Origin: Chloroflexota bacterium | GTDB taxonomy: Bacteria > Chloroflexota > Anaerolineae > UBA4142 > SHND01 | Direction: 5' to 3' | Length of the DNA stretch: 64,000 bases | Assembly (NCBI GenBank): GCA_004295045.1 | Contig: SHND01000017.1 | Span: 62,001 to 126,000 of the forward strand | Shown: in pieces, positions 19,305-27,635 of the stretch | Layout of the letters: each line of letters opens with the position of its first letter | Numbering within the stretch: the stretch's first letter is position 1 | Notes under the pieces: generated by a model | What the model was told of the DNA's origin: nothing | Seen by the model: only the letters and a program-made list of their open reading frames with translations | The model's database searches: none | Program-made: the position numbers and the translations under genes

Positions 19305-19352
19305 GATTGGGTGATTGGGTGATTGGGTGATTGGGTGATTGGGTGATTGGGC
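19305..19352. repeat. 8-bp tandem repeat between purB and purA
   Basis: Six head-to-tail copies of GATTGGGT, the last ending in C, fill most of the short gap between the two pur genes. The array is perfect apart from that base, which suggests recent slippage. It lies in the 5' leader of purA, just upstream of the purA ribosome site. Confidence 0.95.
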
Positions 19353-19357
19353 ATTGT

Positions 19358-20725
19358 TCATTCACCCAACGCTTGTTCGGTTAGTTTTTGCGCGAGTCCG
19401 ATATATTTTTGTGGTGAGAGTTCGAGCAGTTTCACTTTTAACTGCGTGTCGCCGCTCAAACTGTACACCCATTGTTCATATTCATCGCGCGTGAGGGGTT
19501 TGCCGCGCGTAAGAGTTTTCAATTGCTCGTACGCGTCGCTCACGCCCGCCGCGCGCAAAATGGTCTGCGCGCCTTCGGCAACAATCTCCCAATGTTCCTC
19601 GAGTTCTTGTTCGATGTGTTCAACGTTCGGTTCGATTTTACCGAGTCCGCGCACAAGATTTTGCCACGCAACGAGGGTGTGTCCGAACGCGACGCCAAAC
19701 GTGCGGCGCACGGTGGAATCGGACAAGTCGCGCTGTAAACGCGAGACGGGCAATTTGCGCGCGTAAAATTCCAACAGCGCGTTGGCGATGCCGATATTCC
19801 CTTCGGCGTTTTCAAAATCAATCGGATTCACTTTTTGCGGCATCGTCGAAGAGCCGACTTCGGACGCGCTTGCTTTTTGTTTCAAGACATCATCGCTGAT
19901 GTAACGCCACACATCTTGCGCGAAATCGAGCAGAATCGAATTGGTCAAACGCAGCGCGTCAAAATATTCAAGCCAATTGTCATACGGCATGAGCTGCGTG
20001 TTGTAGAGCGCGGGTTCGAGCCCGAGCGATTGCAAAAAGCGCGTGCTGAATTGAATCCAATCCACGTTCGCGTTCGCCGCCGCAAGCGCGTTGAAATTGC
20101 CCACTGCGCCGGTGAGTTTCGCGGTGAAATGGTGCTGTGCCATGCGCGCGCGTTGTTCCAGCAAGCGCACATAGAAATTTACAAATTCTTTACCGAGCGT
20201 GGTGGGGACGGCGGGCTGCCCGTGCGTTTTCGCCAGCATCGGCGTTGCGGCATATTGTTTCGCAAAATTTTTGATGCGCTCCAACACTTCATCCAACTTT
20301 GGCAGCAGCACTTGATCGCGTGATTCGAGCAGCGAGAAGGCAATCGCGGTTTGATTCACATCTTCACTCGTCAAACCGAAATGCAAAAATGGGATCACAT
20401 CTTCCAACGAACTGCCCTGCAATTTTTCGCGCAAAAAATACTCGATGGCTTTAACGTCGTGCCGCGTTTCATTTTCCCATTCCTGCACGCGCTTGGCATC
20501 ATTCGTCGCAAAGAGTTCGAGAATGGTCAAGAGAAATTGGTCTTCGCTCTCGGTGAAACGGCGCACCACCGACGTGTCTTGCGAGAGGGCGCGCAAGTAC
20601 GCAATTTCCACGCCGATGCGATCTCGAAAGAAAGCATATTCGGACATGTATTCGCGGAGCGGGTCCACCGCGCGCGCGTAACGTCCGTCGAGGGGCGAAA
20701 TGGCAAAGAGAGGATCGTTGAACAT
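19358..20725 (-). CDS. purB: adenylosuccinate lyase
   Basis: 455 residues, the usual length for the E. coli-type enzyme. The N-terminus reads FAISPLDGRYARAVDPLRE. The fumarase/aspartase superfamily signature GSSTMPQKVNPIDFEN is near residue 295, and KTHGQPAVPTTLGKE carries the substrate-binding region. It splits adenylosuccinate (and SAICAR) to release fumarate. No good ribosome site is seen before the ATG. It is followed by purA in the same direction. Confidence 0.97.
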   Translation of the reverse strand: MFNDPLFAISPLDGRYARAVDPLREYMSEYAFFRDRIGVEIAYLRALSQDTSVVRRFTESEDQFLLTILELFATNDAKRVQEWENETRHDVKAIEYFLREKLQGSSLEDVIPFLHFGLTSEDVNQTAIAFSLLESRDQVLLPKLDEVLERIKNFAKQYAATPMLAKTHGQPAVPTTLGKEFVNFYVRLLEQRARMAQHHFTAKLTGAVGNFNALAAANANVDWIQFSTRFLQSLGLEPALYNTQLMPYDNWLEYFDALRLTNSILLDFAQDVWRYISDDVLKQKASASEVGSSTMPQKVNPIDFENAEGNIGIANALLEFYARKLPVSRLQRDLSDSTVRRTFGVAFGHTLVAWQNLVRGLGKIEPNVEHIEQELEEHWEIVAEGAQTILRAAGVSDAYEQLKTLTRGKPLTRDEYEQWVYSLSGDTQLKVKLLELSPQKYIGLAQKLTEQALGE

Positions 20726-20747
20726 GCAAATGAAAAGGAGGCGAGAG

Positions 20748-20888
20748 ATGAAAGTGAACGGGGGTAATTATATGGTTTGTTGGGGGAAATTGAAAAGCCG
20801 CGGTGAGGGGTTTACAGGAGTACCATCGAAACGGGAGCTGAGGGAATTGGAAAAACACAGCCCGCGTTCCGAATTTCTGAAAACGTAG
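20748..20888 (+). CDS. possible 46-residue small protein
   Basis: A short reading frame starting at the ATG of GCGAGAGATG, six bases after a perfect AAGGAGG on the plus strand. It ends inside a hairpin that could terminate it. The product is basic and hydrophilic (MKVNGGNYMVCWGKLKSR at the start). No family is recognised. It lies divergent to purB in purB's leader region, so the purine-rich ribosome-site-like stretch could equally be chance or part of that leader. Confidence 0.25.
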   Translation: MKVNGGNYMVCWGKLKSRGEGFTGVPSKRELRELEKHSPRSEFLKT

Positions 20889-20899
20889 GCTGTGTTTTT
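20851..20899. terminator. long-loop hairpin with flanking A and T runs
   Basis: AAAAACACAGCC and GGCTGTGTTTTT pair as a 12-bp stem across about 25 bases. A and T runs sit at the outer ends of the stem, so it could terminate transcripts from both sides: the small reading frame at 20748 (plus) and the one at 20901 (minus). Confidence 0.55.
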
Positions 20900-20900
20900 G

Positions 20901-21011
20901 TCATCGGGCGGAGCGGCGTGTTGCTTTGGTTAAGCGGATGATTGTGACAAGCATCAGCCATTGCCCGATGTTGATCCCGAGCAAGACCAACGCGAGTGGA
21001 TCGAAGCTCAT
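20901..21011 (-). CDS. 36-residue single-span membrane peptide
   Basis: An ATG at 21011 stands behind GGAGGTGAAACC, an excellent ribosome site. The product begins MSFDPLALVLLGINIGQW, continues with a hydrophobic segment to about residue 25, and ends with a basic tail rich in Arg. It stops just before the hairpin at 20851-20899, which would act as its terminator. The arrangement of ribosome site, membrane span, positive tail and terminator makes a real small protein plausible. Function unknown. Confidence 0.5.
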   Translation of the reverse strand: MSFDPLALVLLGINIGQWLMLVTIIRLTKATRRSAR

Positions 21012-21112
21012 GGTTTCACCTCCGTAAGCGAAAGGAAAAAATTTGAGGAGACGCGCATTTGCGACTCTGCTTGGCAATATATCAGTTTTGCTCGATCGTA
21101 GCGGGGAGGTTC

Positions 21113-22357
21113 CTAAAGTTCCCGAAATTCCTTATCTTCCCAACGCTTTCTCAATTCAGGATCGTGTCGCCTTGCCGTTTTAGGATCGATGCCGATGCTC
21201 TGACAAGCACCAATCCACTTCGGGGGTTCCCCATCATGTTCGTTCATCCACTCTATCCGATACTTTCGTAACCGGTTTAATTTCTCTTCGGTGTCGTCCC
21301 ATCTTTTTGTTTGTTGCGCGTTGTTCCTTTCTTGCGTTGGACGGTTCTTTGGCAATGACTGTTCGTTTCCGACTAACCCTTCATTAGCCAAAAAAACGCG
21401 GAAGATTTTCCATGCCTCAGCTAAACAAGCCCAGTATCGAGGATTTAATTTGACTACCAACTTATCATTTCGTGCTGCAATCCACGCTTCCGCAAATATC
21501 TCCTTGCTTGTGAATGCCACATTTTGGCTATTTGATTCTCGCTTAACACACTCAACGCACTTTCCCACAAGCCGCACGCTAGATTCGTAACTTTCGGCAA
21601 GTTCTCCACTATTGGGAATTACGCGAAACCAACGCCATTCCGAATGTATTACCCATTCATCGAAAAAATCGTAACATGCTCGAATCAAATCACATGGTTT
21701 TTGACCAAGATAGGGTTCCACTAACTTGATCGTAAGTCGACCCTCCTCATCCAGCACGATTGGTGCTATCTCTCTTGGCTTGAGTGGTGCCCAATCCGTT
21801 TCGGGCGGGGGCAATACGATACTACCTTTTTCGCCACCTGTTGCGTCCTGCTGTCTGTGATTGGTAGATGTTTGTATGATATTTGTGCCTGCTGCGACTT
21901 GTCCAACTTGCGCGCCAGCACCTATATTAATATTTGTTATTTGAGAGTTTTTGTTATCGCCTATTTCAATCGGTGTTTGTATCCAACCCTGTTCTCTCAT
22001 TTCAGCGTGTAGTAATTGCCAAAACGGTTCGACTTTCTGCCAGACTTTATCTTCTGCTCTTACAAATAAAATCGTCGTAGCATTCGGGCCCTTTTGTGCT
22101 ACCAACTTTGCAGCCCCGACATTATCATTGTTTGTCCACCATGCAAAGACTTTTTGATTGGTATGCGCCCCAAAATAAAAATCTATTGGTGGTGTATTTG
22201 AATCGAATCTTGAATCGTGAGACGTGTTTTTGTGTTTATAGAGAACACGAAACCGACGAATCCCGTCGCGATCATAGATTCGGTTGGAGAATGTTTGCGT
22301 AAATTCAAAAAAGTGTTGTGGAGTGGGAAAGAGGGTCTTGATATTGAATTCAATCAT
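21113..22357 (-). CDS. uncharacterised protein with Gly/Asn-rich linker, AT-rich gene
   Basis: 414 residues, no membrane segment. The N-terminal part (1-125) carries FYFGAHTNQKVFAWWTNNDN and VWQKVEPFWQLLHAEMREQGW. A linker at about 135-160 reads NINIGAGAQVGQVAAGTNII, a style of Gly/Asn/Val repeat I associate with multidomain conflict-system proteins between a recognition part and an effector part. The middle is helical, and the C-terminus is highly charged (RKRWEDKEFREL). Base composition is visibly AT-richer than in the flanking pur genes, and the gene interrupts a purine cluster, which suggests acquisition. GAGGC precedes the ATG. I cannot assign a function. Confidence 0.7.
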   Translation of the reverse strand: MIEFNIKTLFPTPQHFFEFTQTFSNRIYDRDGIRRFRVLYKHKNTSHDSRFDSNTPPIDFYFGAHTNQKVFAWWTNNDNVGAAKLVAQKGPNATTILFVRAEDKVWQKVEPFWQLLHAEMREQGWIQTPIEIGDNKNSQITNINIGAGAQVGQVAAGTNIIQTSTNHRQQDATGGEKGSIVLPPPETDWAPLKPREIAPIVLDEEGRLTIKLVEPYLGQKPCDLIRACYDFFDEWVIHSEWRWFRVIPNSGELAESYESSVRLVGKCVECVKRESNSQNVAFTSKEIFAEAWIAARNDKLVVKLNPRYWACLAEAWKIFRVFLANEGLVGNEQSLPKNRPTQERNNAQQTKRWDDTEEKLNRLRKYRIEWMNEHDGEPPKWIGACQSIGIDPKTARRHDPELRKRWEDKEFREL

Positions 22358-22407
22358 TCTTGCCTCGTTGATTCGTGATGTATGGCGTCAAGCTTAACCT
22401 TGAACAG

Positions 22408-23571
22408 CTAAATCCAATTGAGAATTTCATCCAAGTCTATATCCAAATCTGGTCTTATTTCGAATGCGCTAGCTTTGAGCGACACAATATCGTCCAACAA
22501 AATAATTGTTCTCAACAAACATCGTCGTGCCGCATCCCGGTAGATTTCTCTATGAACTCCTCTATTCACAAGCGAAGACAATTTCTTGTACTGTTCTTCA
22601 AGCATCTCATTACTCACACAAATGAGCTCAATATCTTCTTCATCTCGTCGCTGCTTGTCTGCATAGGCTTTGAGACGCTCTCGAAATTCCTTTCTCTTTG
22701 ATTCGATTTGTCCTCTAGTGGGAGGTGCTATTTGGTCAACAACGTATTCTACAATTCGACGGCACGAGACTGCAACTTGCGAATATTGTTCATCTATTTC
22801 AGCATCTTCAAGTGCTATGATGGTAGCCCAAAGCATTTCGCTGAGTTTGGGTGCAGTATCTTCCAAGCGATGAACGACGTTATCTGCAACAAATGCAAGC
22901 ATATGCCCACATCTGCGTTTCCATTCCGCTGCTCGCCTCGCGTTTTCGAAATTAAAGTTTTTGTCAAGCGATGTATACCGCATGTTTAGTCCCTCGAAAC
23001 TAGTCTTGAAGCCAAGGTGTTGACATTCCTCAAGCAACCAATTTGGCTTGTCATCGCCGGACACATTATCCCAAAAAATTGCCAAGTTCTTGTTTGTGAT
23101 GCGATAACTTGGGCTCAATTTTGCTGAATATAGAGACCAATGCAATTTTGACATATCATCAACTTCGATCACGCCTATATATGCATCAGTCAATTCTGAC
23201 AGCTCCTTGTGTAAATACCCCACAAGTGATAGCTCTATGGATTCGAAACACACGGCGTAAATTATGTGCTTTGCCGACTCTTCAAACAGTCTCTTGGTGC
23301 TTATGTTAGTCCGAATAGCATTTCCTGTATGCAGCCAATATTCTACAAGCTTGGAAAGACGTCCAAGCCGCGAATCTGTCTCTCCTTCGTCAGGTCCAAA
23401 TATCTCATTGTCAACGAGGGCCCAAACGAACAAATCCCCTGCAAAAATTTTTGAATGGACGCTCAAATTTGGATACCTCAGGAGCGAACTGAAGATCAAT
23501 TTTTCAGCTTCCCACCCATAGTCACCTTCCAAAGCCGGGTGGTCTGAGTTAAAGTGAAAAGCAGCTTTCAT
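22408..23571 (-). CDS. uncharacterised helical protein, AT-rich gene
   Basis: 387 residues from the ATG at 23571, which has a GGGAG ribosome site. A mixed N-terminal domain (HFNSDHPALEGDYGWEAEKL) is followed by a mostly helical C-terminal half with CRRIVEYVVDQIAPP and LVNRGVHREIYRDAARRCLL. The last stretch, an N-x-G-V-H-x-E motif in a helical bundle, reminds me of HEPN/DUF4145-like domains, but the canonical R-x4-H is not present in that form, so this is only a suggestion. It lies 50 bases upstream of the other AT-rich gene on the same strand, so the two probably form one transcription unit. Confidence 0.7.
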   Translation of the reverse strand: MKAAFHFNSDHPALEGDYGWEAEKLIFSSLLRYPNLSVHSKIFAGDLFVWALVDNEIFGPDEGETDSRLGRLSKLVEYWLHTGNAIRTNISTKRLFEESAKHIIYAVCFESIELSLVGYLHKELSELTDAYIGVIEVDDMSKLHWSLYSAKLSPSYRITNKNLAIFWDNVSGDDKPNWLLEECQHLGFKTSFEGLNMRYTSLDKNFNFENARRAAEWKRRCGHMLAFVADNVVHRLEDTAPKLSEMLWATIIALEDAEIDEQYSQVAVSCRRIVEYVVDQIAPPTRGQIESKRKEFRERLKAYADKQRRDEEDIELICVSNEMLEEQYKKLSSLVNRGVHREIYRDAARRCLLRTIILLDDIVSLKASAFEIRPDLDIDLDEILNWI

Positions 23572-23672
23572 TGTCCGTCTCTCCCGCAAAGATTTTCGTG
23601 GTTTCCAAGGAAAACATTTTCATACATGACGCGCACAGTTTCCATTCTTGTAGTTACATTTCATGTGTAGCA

Positions 23673-23903
23673 TCAACTCCAATCCTGCTCATCCTCTGGA
23701 AAATCTACCAGATACTTGGCAAGATTGATTGCATCCACTTTGTTCAAACTGCCATAACCCAATTGTCGCATGACCATCATTAACGCCGCGTGATTTCCTT
23801 TTGCTGCGCCGATGGGTTGTTCCAACACGCGTTCCAAATGCGTGTACACCAAATTGTATTCATCAGTGTTTGGCGTTAATCGCTTTGGTTTATTTGTTTC
23901 GCT
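23673..23903 (-). CDS. 76-residue hypothetical protein
   Basis: Starts MSETNKPKRLTPNTDEYNLV and ends EDEQDWS. It is soluble, with no cysteine and a probable helix (NHAALMMVMRQLGYGSL). The ATG at 23903 overlaps the end of the upstream gene by 14 bases, which argues for coupled translation with it. A longer reading to 23939 lies inside that gene. I do not recognise the family. It belongs to the same inserted block as the two AT-rich genes, though its composition is closer to the chromosome. Confidence 0.6.
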   Translation of the reverse strand, partial: SETNKPKRLTPNTDEYNLVYTHLERVLEQPIGAAKGNHAALMMVMRQLGYGSLNKVDAINLAKYLVDFPEDEQDWS

Positions 23904-24369
23904 CATACGACGCGCCTTCATATTCGTGTAAGGGTTCAACGGTTACAAGCACTGGCACAAAACGTTCGGTGTGCTTGCGTTCGTCATCTTCATCGCGAAA
24001 AGGAAAACTCGTCAATTCCAAGACACCATCACGCACAGGATCATATTCTCTCGTATCATAACGCGCAGGAATTTTTGCAAACATGATAGTTGTGTGTTTG
24101 CCGTTGCTAACACGCGTTCCCGAAAGCAACCAACGCGCAATCCAGCGCGCTTCCCAACGTGCATTAAATGGAATTCGCTCCGCCTCCATTGCATCCATCA
24201 ATGCTTCATGCGCTTGGGTGCGTTCCTCGCCTTGCCGCGTTTCATCGCCGCTGTCAACGATTTCCAAATAACCGCGCGCGAATTCTAATAATCTCGCGCT
24301 TGGCTCAACTGTTGGCGCGCTCTCAAAAATGGGCATTCCCGCAACCGATGTTTCTGTAGCAGTAATCAT
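23890..24369 (-). CDS. 159-residue hypothetical protein
   Basis: The ATG at 24369 follows GAGGCAAAGAT. The product has a helical N-terminal half (LLEFARGYLEIVDSGDE) and a beta-rich C-terminal half (TIMFAKIPARYDTREY, FVPVLVTVEPLHEYEG). It has no signal peptide or membrane span. Its end overlaps the 76-residue gene. The two may be a co-translated pair. Function unknown; no toxin or antitoxin motif was recognised. Confidence 0.6.
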   Translation of the reverse strand: MITATETSVAGMPIFESAPTVEPSARLLEFARGYLEIVDSGDETRQGEERTQAHEALMDAMEAERIPFNARWEARWIARWLLSGTRVSNGKHTTIMFAKIPARYDTREYDPVRDGVLELTSFPFRDEDDERKHTERFVPVLVTVEPLHEYEGASYERNK

Positions 24370-24511
24370 ATCTTTGCCTCACTTGTTTTCATTTTAACTA
24401 CACTAGCGTCTCTCGTCAACAGATTTTCCCCTCCCCCCAATCCTATGCGATAATCGGTGCGTTACTGGGGAATGGCTGCTGACCACTGTTAGAAAAACAC
24501 TCGGAGACACA

Positions 24512-25105
24512 ATGAGCAACGATAGCACATATATGCATTGGCTGCGCGAACGAATTTTGAACGAAGGAGTTTATCTTGGCAACGGCATCTTGAAAGTGGA
24601 CGCGTTCATGAATCATCAAGTTGACCCATTGCTCATGCAAGGCATCGGTTATGAATTTGCGCGGCGCTTTCGCGGACAGCATCCGACAAAAATTCTCACC
24701 GCAGAAACGAGCGGGATCGCGCCCGCGCTCGCGGCGGGGATGATGCTTCAAGTGCCTGTCGTTTTTGCGCGCAAAACAAAACCGTTGACGCTCAAAGATG
24801 AACCTTATCAGGCGTCTGCGCCCTCACACACCAAAGGCGGAGTCGTTACGTTGATGGTGGCGCACGAATTTTTATCGCCCAATGACCGCGCGCTGATTAT
24901 TGATGATTTTCTCGCGTCGGCGTTGACCATCCGCGCACTCGCGGAAATTGTCAGGCAGAGCGGTGCGACCTTGGTGGGAATTGGCGCGGTGATCGAAAAA
25001 GCGTTCGAAGGCGGACGCGGCGCGCTGCGCGATTTGAATACCCAAGTCGAATCGCTGGCAGTGATCGAAAGGTTTGATGGTGATAAAATTGTATTCGCGG
25101 AGTGA
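24512..25105 (+). CDS. xpt: xanthine phosphoribosyltransferase
   Basis: 197 residues, the length of Bacillus Xpt, with matching blocks: NGILKVDAFMNHQVDPLLMQ, TAETSGIAPALAAGM, VPVVFARKTKPLTL, and the PRPP-binding ALIIDDFLASALT. It makes XMP from xanthine and PRPP (purine salvage). The next gene, guaB, makes XMP by the de novo branch, so both XMP routes are adjacent. CGGAG precedes the ATG. I saw no purine riboswitch in the 140-base leader. Confidence 0.95.
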   Translation: MSNDSTYMHWLRERILNEGVYLGNGILKVDAFMNHQVDPLLMQGIGYEFARRFRGQHPTKILTAETSGIAPALAAGMMLQVPVVFARKTKPLTLKDEPYQASAPSHTKGGVVTLMVAHEFLSPNDRALIIDDFLASALTIRALAEIVRQSGATLVGIGAVIEKAFEGGRGALRDLNTQVESLAVIERFDGDKIVFAE

Positions 25106-25129
25106 AAAAACTTTTCGGGACACAGATTT

Positions 25130-25174
25130 CACAGATGCCACAGAGTAGTATCTGCGAAATCTGTGGCATCTGTG
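25130..25174. repeat. 15-bp perfect inverted repeat between xpt and guaB
   Basis: CACAGATGCCACAGA (25130-25144) pairs with its complement at 25160-25174 across 15 bases. The left flank GGACACAGAT can pair alternatively with ATCTGTGTCC at the right end. No T run follows, so this looks like a dispersed palindromic element rather than a terminator. It ends about 20 bases before the guaB start and would sit in its leader. Confidence 0.85.
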
Positions 25175-25195
25175 TCCGATGTTTGAGGGTTTGGT

Positions 25196-26632
25196 ATGAC
25201 CATTCTTCCTGAAACCGCATTAACGTACGATGACGTACTCCTCGTCCCGCAATATTCGGATGTTGCATCGCGCAAAACATTGACCACCCAAGCGCGGTTG
25301 ACGAACAAAATCGAATTGCAGATTCCAATCGTGTCGTCGAACATGGATACCGTCACCGAGAGCGCGATGGCGATTGCGATGGCGCGCGAAGGCGGCATCG
25401 GCATCATTCATCGTTTCATGACGATTGAACAGCAGGCGAACGAAATCGCGCGCGTGAAAAAGTCGGAATCGTTCGTCGTCAGTGACCCGATCACGTTGAC
25501 GGTCAATAACACTGTCGGGGAAGCGCGGCGGCTTGTGGAGGAGACGGGCACGGGCGGCATTTTAATTTTGAATGGCGGTACGCAGCTCGCGGGCATTGTG
25601 ACGACGCGCGATTTGTTGTTCGAACACGATGACGGCAAACCGATTACGCAAGTGATGAAGCGCGAAGTGATCACCGCGCCTGCCGACACAACATTGCGCC
25701 AAGCCGAAAAAATTCTACACGCACATCGCATCGAAAAATTGCCCTTGGTGGATGAACAAGGACGCGTCGCGGGGCTGATCACGCTCAAAGATATTATGAA
25801 GTTGGAGCAATATCCGAAAGCGACCAAAGATGCGCGCGGACGTTTGGCGGTGGGCGCGGCAGTGGGCGTCAAAGAACGCGATTTGGAACGCGTCGAATGT
25901 GTGTTGAAAGCGGGCGCGGACTGCATTGTCGTAGATATTGCGCACGGCAATTCGGAACAAGAAATTTTGATGATTCAAAATATCCGCAAACAATTTCCGG
26001 ACGCGCAGATCATCGGCGGCAACGTGGCGTCGGCGGATGGGACGCGCCGATTGATTGACGCGGGCGCGGATGCGGTCAAAGTGGGCGTCGGACCGGGTTC
26101 GATTTGTGTGACGCGTCTCGTCGCGGGTTCGGGCGTGCCGCAATTGACGGCGGTGATCGCGTGCGTTGACGTTGCGCGGCAGCACAATATTCCAATCATT
26201 GCCGATGGGGGAATTCGCCATCCGGGCGATGCGGCAAAAGCGTTGGCGGCGGGCGCGGATACGGTGATGATTGGTTCACTTCTCGCGGGAACGGACGAAA
26301 GTCCCGGGCTCTCGATGACGCGCAAGGGACACAAGTACAAAGTCTCGCGCGGAATGGCATCCACTGCCGCGAATCGGGACCGCAAAACGCGCGACGGCGA
26401 GCGCGTGGCGCAAGAAGATTTGGACGAATATGTTGCGGAAGGCGTCGAAGCGGCGGTGCCATATCGCGGCAAAGCGCGCGAAGTGTTGACGCAGCTTGTC
26501 GGTGGCATTCAATCGGGGATGAGTTACAGCGGCGCGCACTCGCTCAAGGAATTTCACGAAAAAGCGATTTTTGTAAAAATGACGGGCGCGGGGTTAAAAG
26601 AAAGTATGCCGCACGACGTTGAGGTGTTGTGA
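25196..26632 (+). CDS. guaB: IMP dehydrogenase
   Basis: 478 residues. It oxidises IMP to XMP with NAD+, the committed step to GMP. ALTYDDVLLVPQYSDV opens the barrel. Two CBS domains occupy about residues 95-210 (DPITLTVNNTVGEARRL, LPLVDEQGRVAGLITLKDI). The catalytic loop reads GPGSICVTRLVAGSGVPQ, with Cys as nucleophile; the residue after Cys is Val where Thr is common. The flap contains the active-site Arg region near MASTAANRDRKT. Length and order are normal. Confidence 0.97.
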   Translation: MTILPETALTYDDVLLVPQYSDVASRKTLTTQARLTNKIELQIPIVSSNMDTVTESAMAIAMAREGGIGIIHRFMTIEQQANEIARVKKSESFVVSDPITLTVNNTVGEARRLVEETGTGGILILNGGTQLAGIVTTRDLLFEHDDGKPITQVMKREVITAPADTTLRQAEKILHAHRIEKLPLVDEQGRVAGLITLKDIMKLEQYPKATKDARGRLAVGAAVGVKERDLERVECVLKAGADCIVVDIAHGNSEQEILMIQNIRKQFPDAQIIGGNVASADGTRRLIDAGADAVKVGVGPGSICVTRLVAGSGVPQLTAVIACVDVARQHNIPIIADGGIRHPGDAAKALAAGADTVMIGSLLAGTDESPGLSMTRKGHKYKVSRGMASTAANRDRKTRDGERVAQEDLDEYVAEGVEAAVPYRGKAREVLTQLVGGIQSGMSYSGAHSLKEFHEKAIFVKMTGAGLKESMPHDVEVL

Positions 26633-26642
26633 CAGTAAAGTA

Positions 26643-26671
26643 AGGGCAGGTATCAAACCTGCCCTTTTTTC
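26643..26671. terminator. intrinsic terminator after guaB
   Basis: AGGGCAGGT and ACCTGCCCT form a 9-bp stem with a five-base loop (ATCAA), followed by a T run. It ends guaB and reaches the stop of the converging BatA-like gene, so it probably serves both. Confidence 0.9.
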
Positions 26672-27632
26672 ACGGCAGTCGGGTTGACCACACAATTGAA
26701 AACATCATTGCCAGAACGCCGAGAAAAAATGCGGCGGTGATAAAGAGGAATGAAATGCCTTGCGGTTGAAACCGCGTCACGAGCTGCGTCGTGAGATTTT
26801 CGTAGACCGCGCGCAAATCCTTTTCATTCGAAGCGCTGTAATATTTTGCATCGGTGACGCGCGCGATCTCTTGGAGTGTTTCTTCGTCAAGCCGCGCGTG
26901 CAGCATCGAGGAACCAACCTGGACGGTTGTTGCATGCGGTGTGCCGACGCCAATCGTGTAGACGCGAATGCCGTGCTCTGCGGCTTGCGGAACGATTTCG
27001 AGAGGAGAGGGACCGTCGGTATTTTCACCGTCAGTCAAGAGAACAATGACGGCGGGCGCGTATTCGCCCTGTGGGGTAAGCGGCACTTCGCCGCCCATTC
27101 CGCCGTACAGCGCGTCGAGTGAAGTGAGCAGTCCGTTCCCAATCGCGGTGCCCGAGCGCGGCTGTAATTTCGCAATCGCTTTTTGAATATCGTCGCGGTT
27201 CGTGGTCGGCACTTGATTGAGATACGAAGTTTCGCTAAACGAGACGACGCCGACGCGCATTTTCGGCGGCAGCTCTTTCACAAACTGCTGTGCCGCGTTT
27301 TTCGCTGCCTCCATCCGATTGGGATACAGATCATTCGCCCACATGCTTGCCGACACATCGAGCGCAAGAATAATGATCGCTTCGTCCGATGGTTCGCGTA
27401 CAAGAACGGCGGGCTGCATCAAGGCGAGGACCAGCGCGGTAGTGCTCAGTAAAAAGAAGGCAGCCGGAATGTGCCGCCGCCAGCCGCGCCCGCGCTGCGC
27501 CTCGCGGACGAGTTCAACACTTGCATAGCGCAGCGCAAATTTTCTGCGGCGGCGCTGGCGCACAACATAGATTCCCAGAAATAGTGCAGGCACTAACAAC
27601 AAGACTGCGAACTGTGGTACTTGGAAAAACAT
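26670..27632 (-). CDS. BatA-like VWA-domain membrane protein
   Basis: 320 residues. Two N-terminal membrane helices (FAVLLLVPALFLGIYVV and AAFFLLSTTALVLALM) are followed by a von Willebrand factor A domain with the MIDAS sequence DVSASM near residue 91 and LLTDGENTDG further on. A C-terminal membrane helix (ISFLFITAAFFLGVLAM) closes the protein. This is the BatA layout of aerotolerance-type operons, usually next to a MoxR ATPase; no MoxR gene is in this window. Three bases separate it from the phosphatase gene upstream, so the pair is probably one unit. The role is likely envelope protein assembly or stress. Confidence 0.88.
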   Translation of the reverse strand: MFFQVPQFAVLLLVPALFLGIYVVRQRRRRKFALRYASVELVREAQRGRGWRRHIPAAFFLLSTTALVLALMQPAVLVREPSDEAIIILALDVSASMWANDLYPNRMEAAKNAAQQFVKELPPKMRVGVVSFSETSYLNQVPTTNRDDIQKAIAKLQPRSGTAIGNGLLTSLDALYGGMGGEVPLTPQGEYAPAVIVLLTDGENTDGPSPLEIVPQAAEHGIRVYTIGVGTPHATTVQVGSSMLHARLDEETLQEIARVTDAKYYSASNEKDLRAVYENLTTQLVTRFQPQGISFLFITAAFFLGVLAMMFSIVWSTRLP

Positions 27633-27635
27633 AAA

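Noticed and set aside
19305..19352. CRISPR-like array
   Set aside because: The units are 8 bp and contiguous with no spacers; no cas gene is present.
24380..24511. Purine riboswitch in the xpt leader
   Set aside because: The conserved three-helix junction and loop sequences are not found; only a plain leader with a ribosome site is visible.
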